Shown: in pieces, positions 1-9,332 of the stretch
How the letters are laid out: every line of letters begins with the position of its first letter
How positions within the stretch are numbered: position 1 is the first letter of the stretch
Assembly (NCBI GenBank): GCA_014529385.2
Contig: CM043953.1
Location: 87,774,842-87,838,841, forward strand
Source of the DNA: Adiantum capillus-veneris
Taxonomy: Eukaryota; Streptophyta; Polypodiopsida; Polypodiales; Pteridaceae
Length of the DNA stretch: 64,000 nt
Direction: 5' to 3'
Program-made: the position numbers and the translations under genes
Notes under the pieces: model-generated
The model's database searches: none
Told to the model about the DNA's origin: nothing
The model's input: the letters and a program-made list of their open reading frames with translations, nothing else

Positions 1-1597
1 TGAATTGTGTAATTTGTGAAATGAGATGGCGTATCAAATTTTTCCGAGTTAGAGTCTCTCTTACTTTCCATTTTTGTTGTCCAAACCTCCTTCAGTGTCC
101 GTTTTAACTTTTGGTACTCAATTTTGTGTTCAATTTTTGACATCTTCATTGGTTTTTTAGTCTTGTCTTTCGGTTTTTTTTTGCTTTGTTTCTTTGAGTT
201 TGCTCGAAAACTTGTCAATTTCAAGGGTTTTTTGGTGCTTTTGTCTTGGACACAGTCATCTGCTCCCACTAGCGTGAGATATTGTATTTTGGTCATCAAC
301 ATGGGCATTGGTTTCTCAAAAAAAATAAAATCTTCATCTCATTTAATATCTCTTTTGCCTCCGTGTTTTTTGGTTAGGAAACTCATAGAAGATCGGCTCG
401 TCTTGTTTTGTTGTATTTTTGTTTTCAGAGCCACTTGAAATTTTGTCTTTTGCATCATTCCCTAAATCAATGCTCCTCAAATCATGGTATTTGTCTTAAA
501 TATCATGTGGAAGATCTCGTACAGAAACTTCATCCACTACCTGTTTGTAATCGATTGCCTCTATCGTTTTAGTTATTTTAGCTACATTATTAGAATTCAG
601 GATAACGGTTACCATTTGAAAGGGCATTATGTCGTAACCATCCTTATCGCAACATGTCGTAGTGGTTACCTCGTTTACACATACATCTAGCATCGCAAGT
701 ATTTTCTCCCATCCAAAGGGTTCAAACAATTCCTTTGGAAATTGTCCTTTTACGTAGTAATTATCTTCTACTGAGCGCTCTAGGATGAAATCCTCCCTTC
801 TTAGGCTTCTGCATTTTAGTGATCCGCACATCCAAACATGAGCATCCTTCACTAACCAAGCAAGCAACTATATTCCAATATCCGTAGTGATAATAAAGTC
901 TTCTATCGGGGCTTGATTTACGTCCTAGTAACTATGGTTCTTTGTGTTAACCCTGGTTGTGATTCCTTTGTGCCATAAGTAGAGATGGTCATAGCCCCAG
1001 TCTTGAACCATCTTGAGTTGACACATAAAGGGCCGCCCCAAATAACTTCAAAATTGTTGCCAATTTTAAAATCTATTATAGCAAAGGTATGTTCGTATTC
1101 TATCCCGCATGAGGATACAATTACTTGCTCCAACATTCCTAAAGGTTTCTCCACATATCCATCGGCTAGTTGCAATTTCATGCACATTTTCTTGAGAGCT
1201 AGTCTCCCCCATTTCACCCAAATTCCTTTTGTAGCGATGGCTACTCCGGTCCCACTATCAAGTATCATTATTGTCTTTACTCCTTTGTATTCAAGAGGCA
1301 AGGTGGTGTTTCCTTCTTCTCCTTCGCAATAATCGCCTACTTTATTCAATGGGACATGTTCTACTTTGGTTTTCTAAGGATGATTTGTTTCTTTAATTTT
1401 GTCCACAAGGTTATTTTTTGGATGGATTTTCAATCCCATCTTTTTCAAATTCTTGCTTATTTGTCTCTACAAATATGGTTTGATTTTCAGAAGTTCCACG
1501 AGAGTTATTGTGCATCTAATAGGAGAAGACATTAGATCATGTGAGCTCTTTGTATCCATCACCCATGGGATGGAATTCCAATGTGATGGCACAATTT
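1..1597 (-). pseudogene. Relic of a Ty3/gypsy PR1 (retropepsin) region, divergent family Y relative
   Basis: Read on the minus strand, 1349-918 contains an aspartic-protease-like stretch with ILDSGTG, followed by a segment that aligns by eye with the PR1 proteins at 20023-18920 and 33078-31906 (shared blocks MKLQLADG and GIEYEHTFAI). 867-496 continues with the C-terminal part (WMCG, LERSVED, DVC, CDKDGYD). The stretch 1597-1350 still shows the block N-terminal to the catalytic motif (VMD, CTITLVELL), but with stops. 1-495 matches the lysine-rich linker that follows PR1 in the other copies, much degraded. It is clearly more divergent than the two internal copies, so it is an older or distinct element. 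It is broken by several stops and frameshifts, and the LTR at 1598 abuts it with no primer site between them. Confidence 0.75.
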
Positions 1598-2230
1598 TGT
1601 TGGACGGATACGCTGTGACGGACGTTAGCACAACGAGAACTCACCTAACATGTAATGTCAGCTAAGGACGAAGCTCGACCCGCAGGGACGTGGAAGCAAG
1701 CATAAGGTGTCAACCTACACTCGACCGACTCCTAACTAATTCCTGCAGAGGTCTCTACCAATTGTCTAAGTCACAGCCTTCAAGAGTGCAAAAGAGGAAA
1801 CTTCCTACAACGCTTTCTAGAGCCGAACACCCATCAAACAATCTCGAAACACCATAGAACTTGAAGGAGACCCTACTAATACCAATAGGCCGCTCTCCCT
1901 AAGGTCTATGCACCAAAAGCACGACCCAAAACACCCGGTGCAGAAACACGTAGGATGTCTGGCTGAAATCTGCAGGTCTTCGTTTCTGAAATCTAAAGTG
2001 CCTAATGTATAGTTCTACTCAATGTGAACGCGTGGATATGCTGCAATGCAAAATCGGACAACGTATGCTCACCCAAACAACCGATGAAGCTCGTAGAAGG
2101 AGCTCGCAAAGCCGGACCGTACGCGCGCAATGTTGGTATCGGCGTGTAGCTCTAGTCGGGGGCAACACGCTGCACTTCTCCGCACTCGATTCCGACCACC
2201 GAAGCACACGTAGCGTCAAGATGAAGCTCA

Positions 2231-2281
<51 letters not shown>

Positions 2282-2563
2282 ACAGTACACCCACTTACAG
2301 ACTTCAAACTTGTTTTAAAATGACAAAAGGTCCTTCATTAAGGTCAAAAAGTGGTATATATACCTTACAATGTCTCAAACCTAAAGTTCCAAAATCAACC
2401 ATCTACTCAATCTAACTATCAAAACTGCGATACAATCTGGAAACTTCTGTAAGTCCCAATATTTACAAGGTGAAAAATCGGGTTTTCCTCAATGAATGAA
2501 TAATTACAAAAATAATAGTCCTCTGAGTAGTTAGATGCCGTGGGGTGTGTCGAGCTTCTAACA
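1598..2563 (-). repeat. LTR1 of family Y (3' LTR of El1)
   Basis: 966 bp. On the plus strand it begins TGTTGGACGG and ends CTAACA, so the minus-strand LTR runs TGTTAG...CCAACA. It aligns along its length with 24882-26015 and 39099-40030. It carries a (CT)n run at about 2231-2277, much longer than in the other two LTRs, and one arm of the family Y palindrome at 1947-1960. A polypurine tract abuts its right edge, as expected for a 3' LTR of a minus-strand element. No primer site adjoins its left edge, and a different relic continues there. Confidence 0.9.
2355..2362 (-). promoter_or_regulatory. Candidate LTR TATA box
   Basis: TATATATA lies inside the short palindrome GGTATATATACC at 2353-2364, about 200 bp into the LTR in its own direction. 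The same block is conserved in the other two LTRs (near 25805-25816 and 39821-39832). Position and conservation fit a retrotransposon promoter. It is symmetric, so direction cannot be read from it alone. Confidence 0.45.
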
Positions 2564-2580
2564 TCCCCCCCCTCCTTATT
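2564..2580 (-). other. Polypurine tract next to LTR1
   Basis: On the minus strand AATAAGGAGGGGGGGGA directly precedes the TGTTAG start of LTR1. The equivalent tract adjoins LTR3 at 40031-40047. This is the expected plus-strand priming site of a Ty3/gypsy element. Confidence 0.8.
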
Positions 2581-2586
2581 CATGTC

Positions 2587-2591
2587 GTCCC
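2587..2591. repeat. 5-bp target site duplication (left copy GTCCC)
   Basis: GTCCC precedes the family X LTR start at 2592 and is repeated at 10929-10933 after the other end of the insert. The uninterrupted host sequence survives at 40047-40065, where the same block is present once. A 5-bp duplication is typical of Ty3/gypsy integration. Confidence 0.75.
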
Positions 2592-2883
2592 TGTTAACCC
2601 TCACGGCACAAGGACACCCTATGATCTATAAACGTTGTATTATTTAGAGTCAGGTACCGGGCTTGTCGGACCAATAGGAAAAGGGTAAGAGTGATCGCCG
2701 ATGAGAGGCGCACTCTAACACGAACATGCTAGGGTTAGTTGGCTAAGCATGGGCGCCCAAGTGTGAATGGGGTGAGCTCCTATAAAAGCCAACTAAACCT
2801 AATTTTTACTCATTCTCTCATTTGTGCAATTGAAGAGTGCTCTTGCTCCGTCTCCATCTCCATCTTCTTCTTCTTCACCTCCT

Positions 2884-2931
<48 letters not shown>

Positions 2932-3174
2932 TGTGTGCGATCGAGCATTACGAAGGCACGACGGCGGCGAAGCGGTTGAGCGCGGCACGACTGCAGCTTC
3001 TTCTTCATCGCGACGAGGAATCCACCACGAAGGCGAGCGTAGAGCGGTGAGTGACACACCCTTTGTTCTCTTGAGCTTGCTAGTTTAGGCTTGTTGTGTG
3101 CTTGGAGCCGTTTGTGGCTCGCATACGGTGTATTGGCAAGTCCCTTGCTTCGACAGTGCGGCAAGGAGCGCACA
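2592..3174 (+). repeat. 5' LTR of the family X element
   Basis: 583 bp from TGTTAACCC to GCGCACA. It aligns with the inverted LTR at 54766-55384, including the GATCGCCGATGAGAGGCGCA block and the TATAAAAG box. It includes a (GT)n(GA)n microsatellite at about 2885-2926. A primer site follows four bases after its end, which fixes it as a 5' LTR. Confidence 0.88.
2781..2788 (+). promoter_or_regulatory. LTR TATA box (TATAAAAG)
   Basis: TATAAAAG lies about 190 bp into the family X LTR and is conserved in the inverted copy at 55156-55163. It is a good candidate for the element promoter; transcripts would start some 30 bp downstream. Confidence 0.6.
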
Positions 3175-3178
3175 TTTT

Positions 3179-3196
3179 TGGCGCCGTTGCCGGGGA
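3179..3196 (+). other. Primer-binding site (tRNA-Asp type)
   Basis: TGGCGCCGTTGCCGGGGA starts four bases after the LTR end. It matches the primer site usually assigned to tRNA-Asp in plant Ty3/gypsy elements (established knowledge, not checked here). It fixes the 5' end and the plus orientation. Confidence 0.85.
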
Positions 3197-4131
3197 TATG
3201 CCCTACACTAAGCTCGGTTAGCACTTTATGCTTCCTTGTGGTGCAATTTCTATCATAGGAAAGGCAGGGAAGGAGTGTGTGGAGATTTCTGTTTTTTGCG
3301 TTTTCTGTCAAGTTTCAATTTCTGCTATTGTCTGTGCTTTTTCAATTTCGACGTTTTCAATTTCTGCAATTTTCTGCATTTTCAATTTCTGCGTTTTCAA
3401 TTTCTGCAATTTCTGCGTTTTCAATTTCGGCGTTTTCAATTTTTGCAATTTTCTGCATTTTCAATTTCCGCGTTTTCAATTTCTGCAATTTTCTGCATTT
3501 CTACGTTTTTTCAATTTTTTGCATTTCTGCATTTTCAATTTCTGCGTTTTCAATTTCTGTATTTTCTGCATTTTTTGAAAAAAAAAATCTCAAAAAAAAA
3601 AAAAAAATTCAAAAAAAAAAAACCGGAAAATAAAAAACATGACTCTTAAAACGGACGGGTTGGTTTGTATAAAAGATAGATCGGGATCGGTCTCCCAAGC
3701 CCAAGCCCAGGCCCAGGCCCAGGCCCAGGCCCAGGCCCAGGCCCAGGCCTCAGTCCTCAGTCTTATGATATATACTAGACTCACTCTCATATATATACCC
3801 TACTCCCTCAAGAGAGAATGAGAGCATGTGGGACAAGTCCTCCACTCTCCTCCTTTCTCTTCCCACTTGCACCCTTAGACTTTCTAGTTTGGGCCTAGTT
3901 CCCTACTGGAAATTGACAGTTTTAGGGATTCCGAGGGCATAGAGTGACCAAACGGAGGGCTGTAAAGCACGGCACGACCCTCTGACCGATACGCTCGTTT
4001 CGAGCTATCACACGGCCCATTCCACGACACGCTCTAAAAAATCTAGCAAAAAAACAAACAAAAAACACGCTAAAAACTAGTCACAAGGCCTCCTAGAGCA
4101 GCTTTTTGACACCTTAGGGTATCAAAAGCAC
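3197..4131 (+). repeat. Non-coding leader with two minisatellites
   Basis: Between the primer site and gag there is no convincing gene. 3330-3580 is built from degenerate units of about 15 bp of the type TTTTCAATTTCTGC. 3694-3749 is a regular hexamer array of CCCAGG/CCAAGC type. An A-rich run (3579-3630) separates them. Translations across both arrays give low-complexity proteins and are not genes. Confidence 0.75.
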
Positions 4132-7100
4132 ATGCACTTACGCTCTGGACGGGTGCTAGAACACGAGCATATTGAGGGTGCCTCTGTTCATACGGACACC
4201 CATTACCCATCCACGATAAGCTCTAGACCCTCAGCGGGGACACAAGGTAGCACCACCCAAGACCCTAAAATAGCCGCTAGTGATTCCTCCTCCGACTCAG
4301 AAATCATGGAAGCATACCCTACCCAAAACACTGAGAGAGAAGGCCATGCACCTCCCGAAGCTCCACAGCCTAGTACTAGTATGTTTAGCCGTTTCATGGA
4401 AACATTAGGTAGAGCTACTCGCTCGGAACCTGATGCAAATGAAGCACACGAAGGGGGTGGGGAAGTGGACTCTCCTTTCACATCGCAAGTGGACCCCACA
4501 CCCCCAAAGAGTGTCCATGTGGATATCCTACCAACTTCTTACCAAGAAGGCCCTGTTGAGCTGCCTCCTTCAGAAGTTCCCTCTAGAGTACCGTTGGTGA
4601 CAAGTAAAACCACGGGGAGCAACATTGCTTCTACCTCACAAGAAACCGTTAACACGTCGACTCTAGAAGGATTATTCATTAATGATCATTGGACATACGA
4701 CCTCCACACTGAGGTGTTGACGGATCTACACTCTGGCCACGCCTACCATGTAGGATGGATAGAGATTGTACAATCCACCTCTAGTGCCACGAGCATCGAA
4801 GATCAACAGAAAATGATCTGTAATGTTATCCATGGCATTATTCAATCAGAAAGGCAAAACCGAGGGGTAAATATACTCTCAACTGGCCCCATGAGATTTC
4901 TGGATACGAGCAAGGCTCAACAGCCTACTCTATCACAAATGGAGACTCCTCTAATGAGTCCCATGGACCCATCTTACGTCATTTCACCTGGGGTCTCTAT
5001 GCAATCTGAGCCTCCGAGCGACAACTTTAGCTTCCCTAACTTGGCTCAACCCTCTATTAAGGAAAACACAGTGCTCACTCCAGGGATAAGCCTGACAGAG
5101 AATGTACCGATGACATCTACGGTTAGCGCAGTGCCACTACCTAGTGTCGTAGTACCTAATATGGGGCCTCGACCATATGTGCCTCTAGCCCCTTATGCAC
5201 ACATGGCCCCCACACCTCCAATTGTACCACTTGTTCATGCTCCTCGAGTGCCGCTCCCTACCCCTTATCCGAGTGGACCTATGCCCGGTTATGTTCCATA
5301 TCCTGCATCATCCACACATATGCCAAGACCGGTACCCGTCCCTCTCCCACATATGATTCCAAGAGTACCTCCACCGGCCCTGCCTCCTCACATAGGTGAC
5401 TTGGCAGCGTTTGCTCAAACCATAGGTCGATCTATCGCGGAAAATATGCGTCACGCATCTGATAGAGAGCCTAGAAGTAAGGCAGTACAAATTGCCAAAC
5501 TCACGCAAAAATTCAATGGGGACGAAGATGCTAGAAAACACATTGAAGTGTTTGAACAAGTATGTGATTCCTTAGGGGAACGCAACGAACTACATAAGTG
5601 CAATGCCTTAATCTTGACATTAAGTGGGAAGGCTGGAGATTGGTATAGGACCCTAAGGGTGGACGAGAAAACAATCTACCCTACCCTTCGAAGGTTGTTT
5701 CTAAAGGAGTACATACGAGAAGGTGTGCTTTGGGGTGTAGCATCTCAGCTACAGAAGGCCGAACGTAAGGAAGGAGAGTCAGTAAGGGACTTCATTAGTC
5801 GTCTAAAGCACTTCAACTCTCGTTGCCCTGTAAATGAGCGCTTCAACAATAACCAACTGCTTGATCGATTCATTCGAGGGTTGAGGAATGAAGGAATCTA
5901 TAATGGACTAGTGATTAGAGGTATCACAACTTGGGAAGATGTCACTGCCAATGCAATCCAATTAGAGGACAACTTGATGATAGCAGGCATGAGGGTGTCT
6001 ACTGACACGAGATCCACTAGCTCACAAGCCATTGAGTATGAACCCATGACTGCAAAGCCCATTGCCAATGAGCCAAAGGTATTTGAGACCTTCTTGACAG
6101 ACCTCACCAAGGCAATCCAAGAGTCTCTTAAGGATAATCGACCCCCTCAAAATAGTCACATGTATCCAAGAAGGGAGCAACAATGGTTTTCCATTTGCTT
6201 AGGTCCACATAGCACTAGTGAGTGCCCTACGTTTAGAGTAAAATTTAATGGAACTTGCAACGCATGTGGTAGGTATGGTCACCAAGCTAAGGATTGTTTA
6301 ATGATCAAACGTATGATGGCAAATAGACCACCTGTAGCCTGGACGGATGCGCCTCGAGCTCCTGTATTGATGCCTACTCCACCTGTTGAGCAACTACCGC
6401 AACACATGGTTCCTAGATCTCAAAATGTTGTACAAGCTACACCGCTACCACCTCCTGTGCTAGGACCGCAGCCCCCGCATCCAAGAGTCGCCCCTATGAA
6501 CCAAGTGGGTTGCGAGCCATCAAATGCTTATCCAGATAGCTGTGAGGAGGAAATAGACACTAGTATTGCCTACGGACTTGATACATTGGAAGAATGTCCT
6601 ATATACTACATGGAAGATTATTGGGGACAAGTCAAGCCGGTTTATCAAGCTGCTGCTCTCGCATCCAGAGGTCAAAATATCAACACCCAGGCTAGGAGGC
6701 CACCTCTTCAATGCTACGAGTGTGGTGGACCACATCGAGCAGCGGAGTGCCCTATTAGGCTGCAAAAGAATGCTGCACAGATGCAAATGAATCAATGGAG
6801 CACGTCTGCAATGCCAATACTCACATGTAATCGTTGTGGCATAGATCACTTGATTGCCCAATGCCCCTATAACCCAAATGCGCCTAAAATCACACCCCTA
6901 AATTTGGTCAAAATTGCTAGTGTGACATCGCCAATACCACCCGTCGCACCCGCTTATGCGATTACACGGTCCATGCTTCAAGGGCCAGGCCATATCCTCG
7001 AAGAGAGAGATACCGCGTCAGTTATCCAAGCAAAGAAAAGGAAGACACGAAGGAAGAAGTCGCAGAATACGGAAAATTCAAAGCCAAGTTCCAAAACAAA

Positions 7101-7791
7101 CATAGGAACAGGAGATGACCCCGTGTATATGAATGACCTCGAGGATGATTCAGATTCAGTCGAGTCAATGGAGACTAGAACCAATACCACAAAGGGAAAG
7201 ACCGACAAAGAAAACCGTAACATGGAACCAAATGAAAACCGAATAAGAGAAAATCATAAAGAGCCTCTGAAAACACCACAAGTGTTTCCAAATCCAATCC
7301 AAGACCCCCAAGATAAACCGCAGGGGCAAAAAGGGAAGAATCGTAAAAAGAAGATTGGGACGTACCCAAACCCTGTAGACGAGATTAAGCAGGTGAAACA
7401 TCTAAGAGGTTTAGTGGAGGAGACTCAAAGGAAACTAGAACCAGAACCCATGCAGGTCAAAATTCATGACACAGTGTTTCCCACGCAAGTTCATCCACCC
7501 CACATGAACCATGGACCGTTAGCCATATCTAGTATCATCCAAGAAGGGAGTGAGGACGGGACATCAGAAAGTGAGCATACACCTTTCTTGTTGGAAAGGA
7601 TGTTTAACGAAGGAATACCTGATCCCATTGAGGAATATGAGATTCCATCCTCACCAGTTCTTAGTCAAGGACCTACACCCTGCAAAACGCCAATGAATGT
7701 TGCCAAACTAGTGGACTTCATGTCTTCCGAGGTCCGAACCACGATCATAGCAAAGCTGTATGGAGATCCTGAGTTATTCCTTGCACTTTGA
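4132..7791 (+). CDS. gag: Family X Gag polyprotein (1219 aa)
   Basis: Structural protein that would assemble the virus-like particle and package element RNA. The ATG at 4132 is the first in a long open frame. Residues about 1-430 are low-complexity and Pro/Ser/Thr-rich. A retrotransposon Gag (capsid-like) domain lies at about 450-620. Three CCHC-type zinc knuckles follow at about 709-722 (CNACGRYGHQAKDC), 861-873 (CYECGGPHRAAEC) and 899-911 (CNRCGIDHLIAQC). After that come a basic Lys/Arg-rich stretch and an acidic C-terminal region. The protein is much longer than common Ty3/gypsy Gags. A TGA ends it at 7791, yet the same frame stays open for about 70 more codons before a frame change into PR1, so either readthrough plus frameshifting or decay is possible. 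It is the most intact gag in the window. Confidence 0.85.
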   Translation: MHLRSGRVLEHEHIEGASVHTDTHYPSTISSRPSAGTQGSTTQDPKIAASDSSSDSEIMEAYPTQNTEREGHAPPEAPQPSTSMFSRFMETLGRATRSEPDANEAHEGGGEVDSPFTSQVDPTPPKSVHVDILPTSYQEGPVELPPSEVPSRVPLVTSKTTGSNIASTSQETVNTSTLEGLFINDHWTYDLHTEVLTDLHSGHAYHVGWIEIVQSTSSATSIEDQQKMICNVIHGIIQSERQNRGVNILSTGPMRFLDTSKAQQPTLSQMETPLMSPMDPSYVISPGVSMQSEPPSDNFSFPNLAQPSIKENTVLTPGISLTENVPMTSTVSAVPLPSVVVPNMGPRPYVPLAPYAHMAPTPPIVPLVHAPRVPLPTPYPSGPMPGYVPYPASSTHMPRPVPVPLPHMIPRVPPPALPPHIGDLAAFAQTIGRSIAENMRHASDREPRSKAVQIAKLTQKFNGDEDARKHIEVFEQVCDSLGERNELHKCNALILTLSGKAGDWYRTLRVDEKTIYPTLRRLFLKEYIREGVLWGVASQLQKAERKEGESVRDFISRLKHFNSRCPVNERFNNNQLLDRFIRGLRNEGIYNGLVIRGITTWEDVTANAIQLEDNLMIAGMRVSTDTRSTSSQAIEYEPMTAKPIANEPKVFETFLTDLTKAIQESLKDNRPPQNSHMYPRREQQWFSICLGPHSTSECPTFRVKFNGTCNACGRYGHQAKDCLMIKRMMANRPPVAWTDAPRAPVLMPTPPVEQLPQHMVPRSQNVVQATPLPPPVLGPQPPHPRVAPMNQVGCEPSNAYPDSCEEEIDTSIAYGLDTLEECPIYYMEDYWGQVKPVYQAAALASRGQNINTQARRPPLQCYECGGPHRAAECPIRLQKNAAQMQMNQWSTSAMPILTCNRCGIDHLIAQCPYNPNAPKITPLNLVKIASVTSPIPPVAPAYAITRSMLQGPGHILEERDTASVIQAKKRKTRRKKSQNTENSKPSSKTNIGTGDDPVYMNDLEDDSDSVESMETRTNTTKGKTDKENRNMEPNENRIRENHKEPLKTPQVFPNPIQDPQDKPQGQKGKNRKKKIGTYPNPVDEIKQVKHLRGLVEETQRKLEPEPMQVKIHDTVFPTQVHPPHMNHGPLAISSIIQEGSEDGTSESEHTPFLLERMFNEGIPDPIEEYEIPSSPVLSQGPTPCKTPMNVAKLVDFMSSEVRTTIIAKLYGDPELFLAL

Positions 7792-7975
7792 GCGTTCCTT
7801 AACGGAGAGCTACGAACGGGATTACCGCAGTTTGCGCAACCAAATAGGCCTGACTCGATTATGATTGATGAGGAAAATCATGTGCAATCACTTGACTTAG
7901 ATGGACACGAGTCTGTGATCGAGGTACCCATTAACGAATTAGGGCAGTATTTTGAAGGCGACGAGTCTAATGCGA

Positions 7976-9311
7976 CCTACCCATCACTACCAAGGGATTA
8001 ACTATAAAGGGAATTCTTGATGGTGGTGCGGGAGTTAGCATCGTTACAAAAGATTGTTGGGAATCCATGGGAAAACCCCGCTTCAGTGTTACTAACATTG
8101 TGGTAAAGATGGCAAATGGTACCATAGCCAAACCTATGGGGATGCTCAAGGATCTTAAGATCAAAGTTCTAGGACACAAGGTACGACATACGTTCATTGT
8201 AATGGATTTCTCTAAACACCTTATGTCATATGAAATGATTTTAGGACGACCATTCATGAGGAAAGCACAAATGGTTCACGATTGGTCTAAAAATCATGTC
8301 TATTTGCAATTCCAAGACTCTGTCCTTAGAGTGGATTTGGTGACTGGTAAGGTACACCCCTTAGGGAGTAAAACCATTATTGATCATCGCTCTGACACCA
8401 CAGTTCACTCGGCCCCACTACAATATTGTTACACTTGTAAGAAGGATACAGACATTGGCCAAGATTCTCCTTACATGGATGTGTTACCGGGTATGACGGA
8501 ATCAGACAACGTAGACTGGGTCCACCTAGCATCAACCATAGATACCTGGGGAAATAGAGGAACCACTTGGGTCACACCTGAGGGGGATGAAATGCCTATA
8601 CCCTTAAATATGCTACAAGCAATGCATATCGCTTCCGACAAGACTCATCCTAATGTAACGAAGAAAACATACAAGTGGGTCCCTAAAGCTTCCTTAGTGA
8701 CCATACCTAGTGCTAAAAAACAGAAGCCTTGTAAGAAACGTACCACTCGCTCCAAGAAAAGTAAGAAAATGTTGCGATGGATCCCTAAACGACTATTGGA
8801 AGCCCAAGGCTACTATCAAGGAAATGATCAAATCTGGGTGCCAAAACGTAGATTGTGCTCTTACCTATCACCTGACCCAAGTGAGCCCAATCCCGTAGCT
8901 CCAAAACGAATCAATGATCATGGAAAGAAAAAAATCACAGAATGCTACACACCCGCTCCCGAGCTAGTTTGGGTACCAAAGAAAGAACGATTTGTTCCAC
9001 CTAGCTCAGGAACAGGGAAATCAAATGAAGCTTCTTGCTCTTCATGTAGTTCCTATACGCAAATAGAAGCTTCGACACAACCTCCACCTACCACTGTACA
9101 TATCCATCCAAGCACGAAAGAGTTTGCACCTTCTGGGGTAAGTTCACCACCTACAACAACGTTGCAAATAAAATCATGGGAGAGTACCTTACCACCCTTG
9201 CAACTAGATGAAACGCATAGGGCGATCGAAAACTATTGGTTAAAATCCTCACCTATTACCAACTGGAACAATTGGTTTCAAAGGGTGACAAGCTCATTTC
9301 AAACGGTATGA
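7976..9311 (+). pseudogene. Family X PR1 retropepsin-like domain joined to W-x-P-K tail
   Basis: The frame opens upstream of the first ATG (8067) and reads LTIKGILDGGAGVSIVTKDC, aligning with ILDSGAGVAIATKEIW of family Y, so the protease begins near 7990. The catalytic triplet reads D-G-G where D-S/T-G is expected. IILGRPFM-like residues and MVHDW follow at about 8230-8290. The rest has WVPK, WIPK, WVPK and WVPK motifs (near 8675, 8780, 8838, 8971), which in the relative at 57570-60218 lie far downstream of integrase. RT, RNase H, integrase and PR2 are therefore deleted between them. The frame ends at TGA 9311, just before a purine tract. Probably not an active enzyme. Confidence 0.75.
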
Positions 9312-9318
9312 TCTACCC

Positions 9319-9332
9319 AAGGAAGGGGGGAG
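9319..9332 (+). other. Internal polypurine tract (second PPT)
   Basis: AAGGAAGGGGGGAG lies just after the last coding frame and is followed by TGTTTGCTGAC. The inverted copy at 57405-57418 has nearly the same tract at the same place. In that copy a further purine tract, AGGAAGGGGGGCA, sits about 2 kb downstream directly at the 3' LTR, so this inner tract is additional. It could act as a second plus-strand primer site. Confidence 0.5.

Noticed and set aside
2019-2294. Open frame with Arg-Glu repeats inside LTR1 (and matches in LTR2, LTR3)
   Set aside because: Product of the (CT)n microsatellite within an LTR; no protein features.
3590-3821. Open frames with Trp-Ala or Gln-Ala repeats in the family X leader
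   Set aside because: Translation of the CCCAGG hexamer array; no start context or homology.
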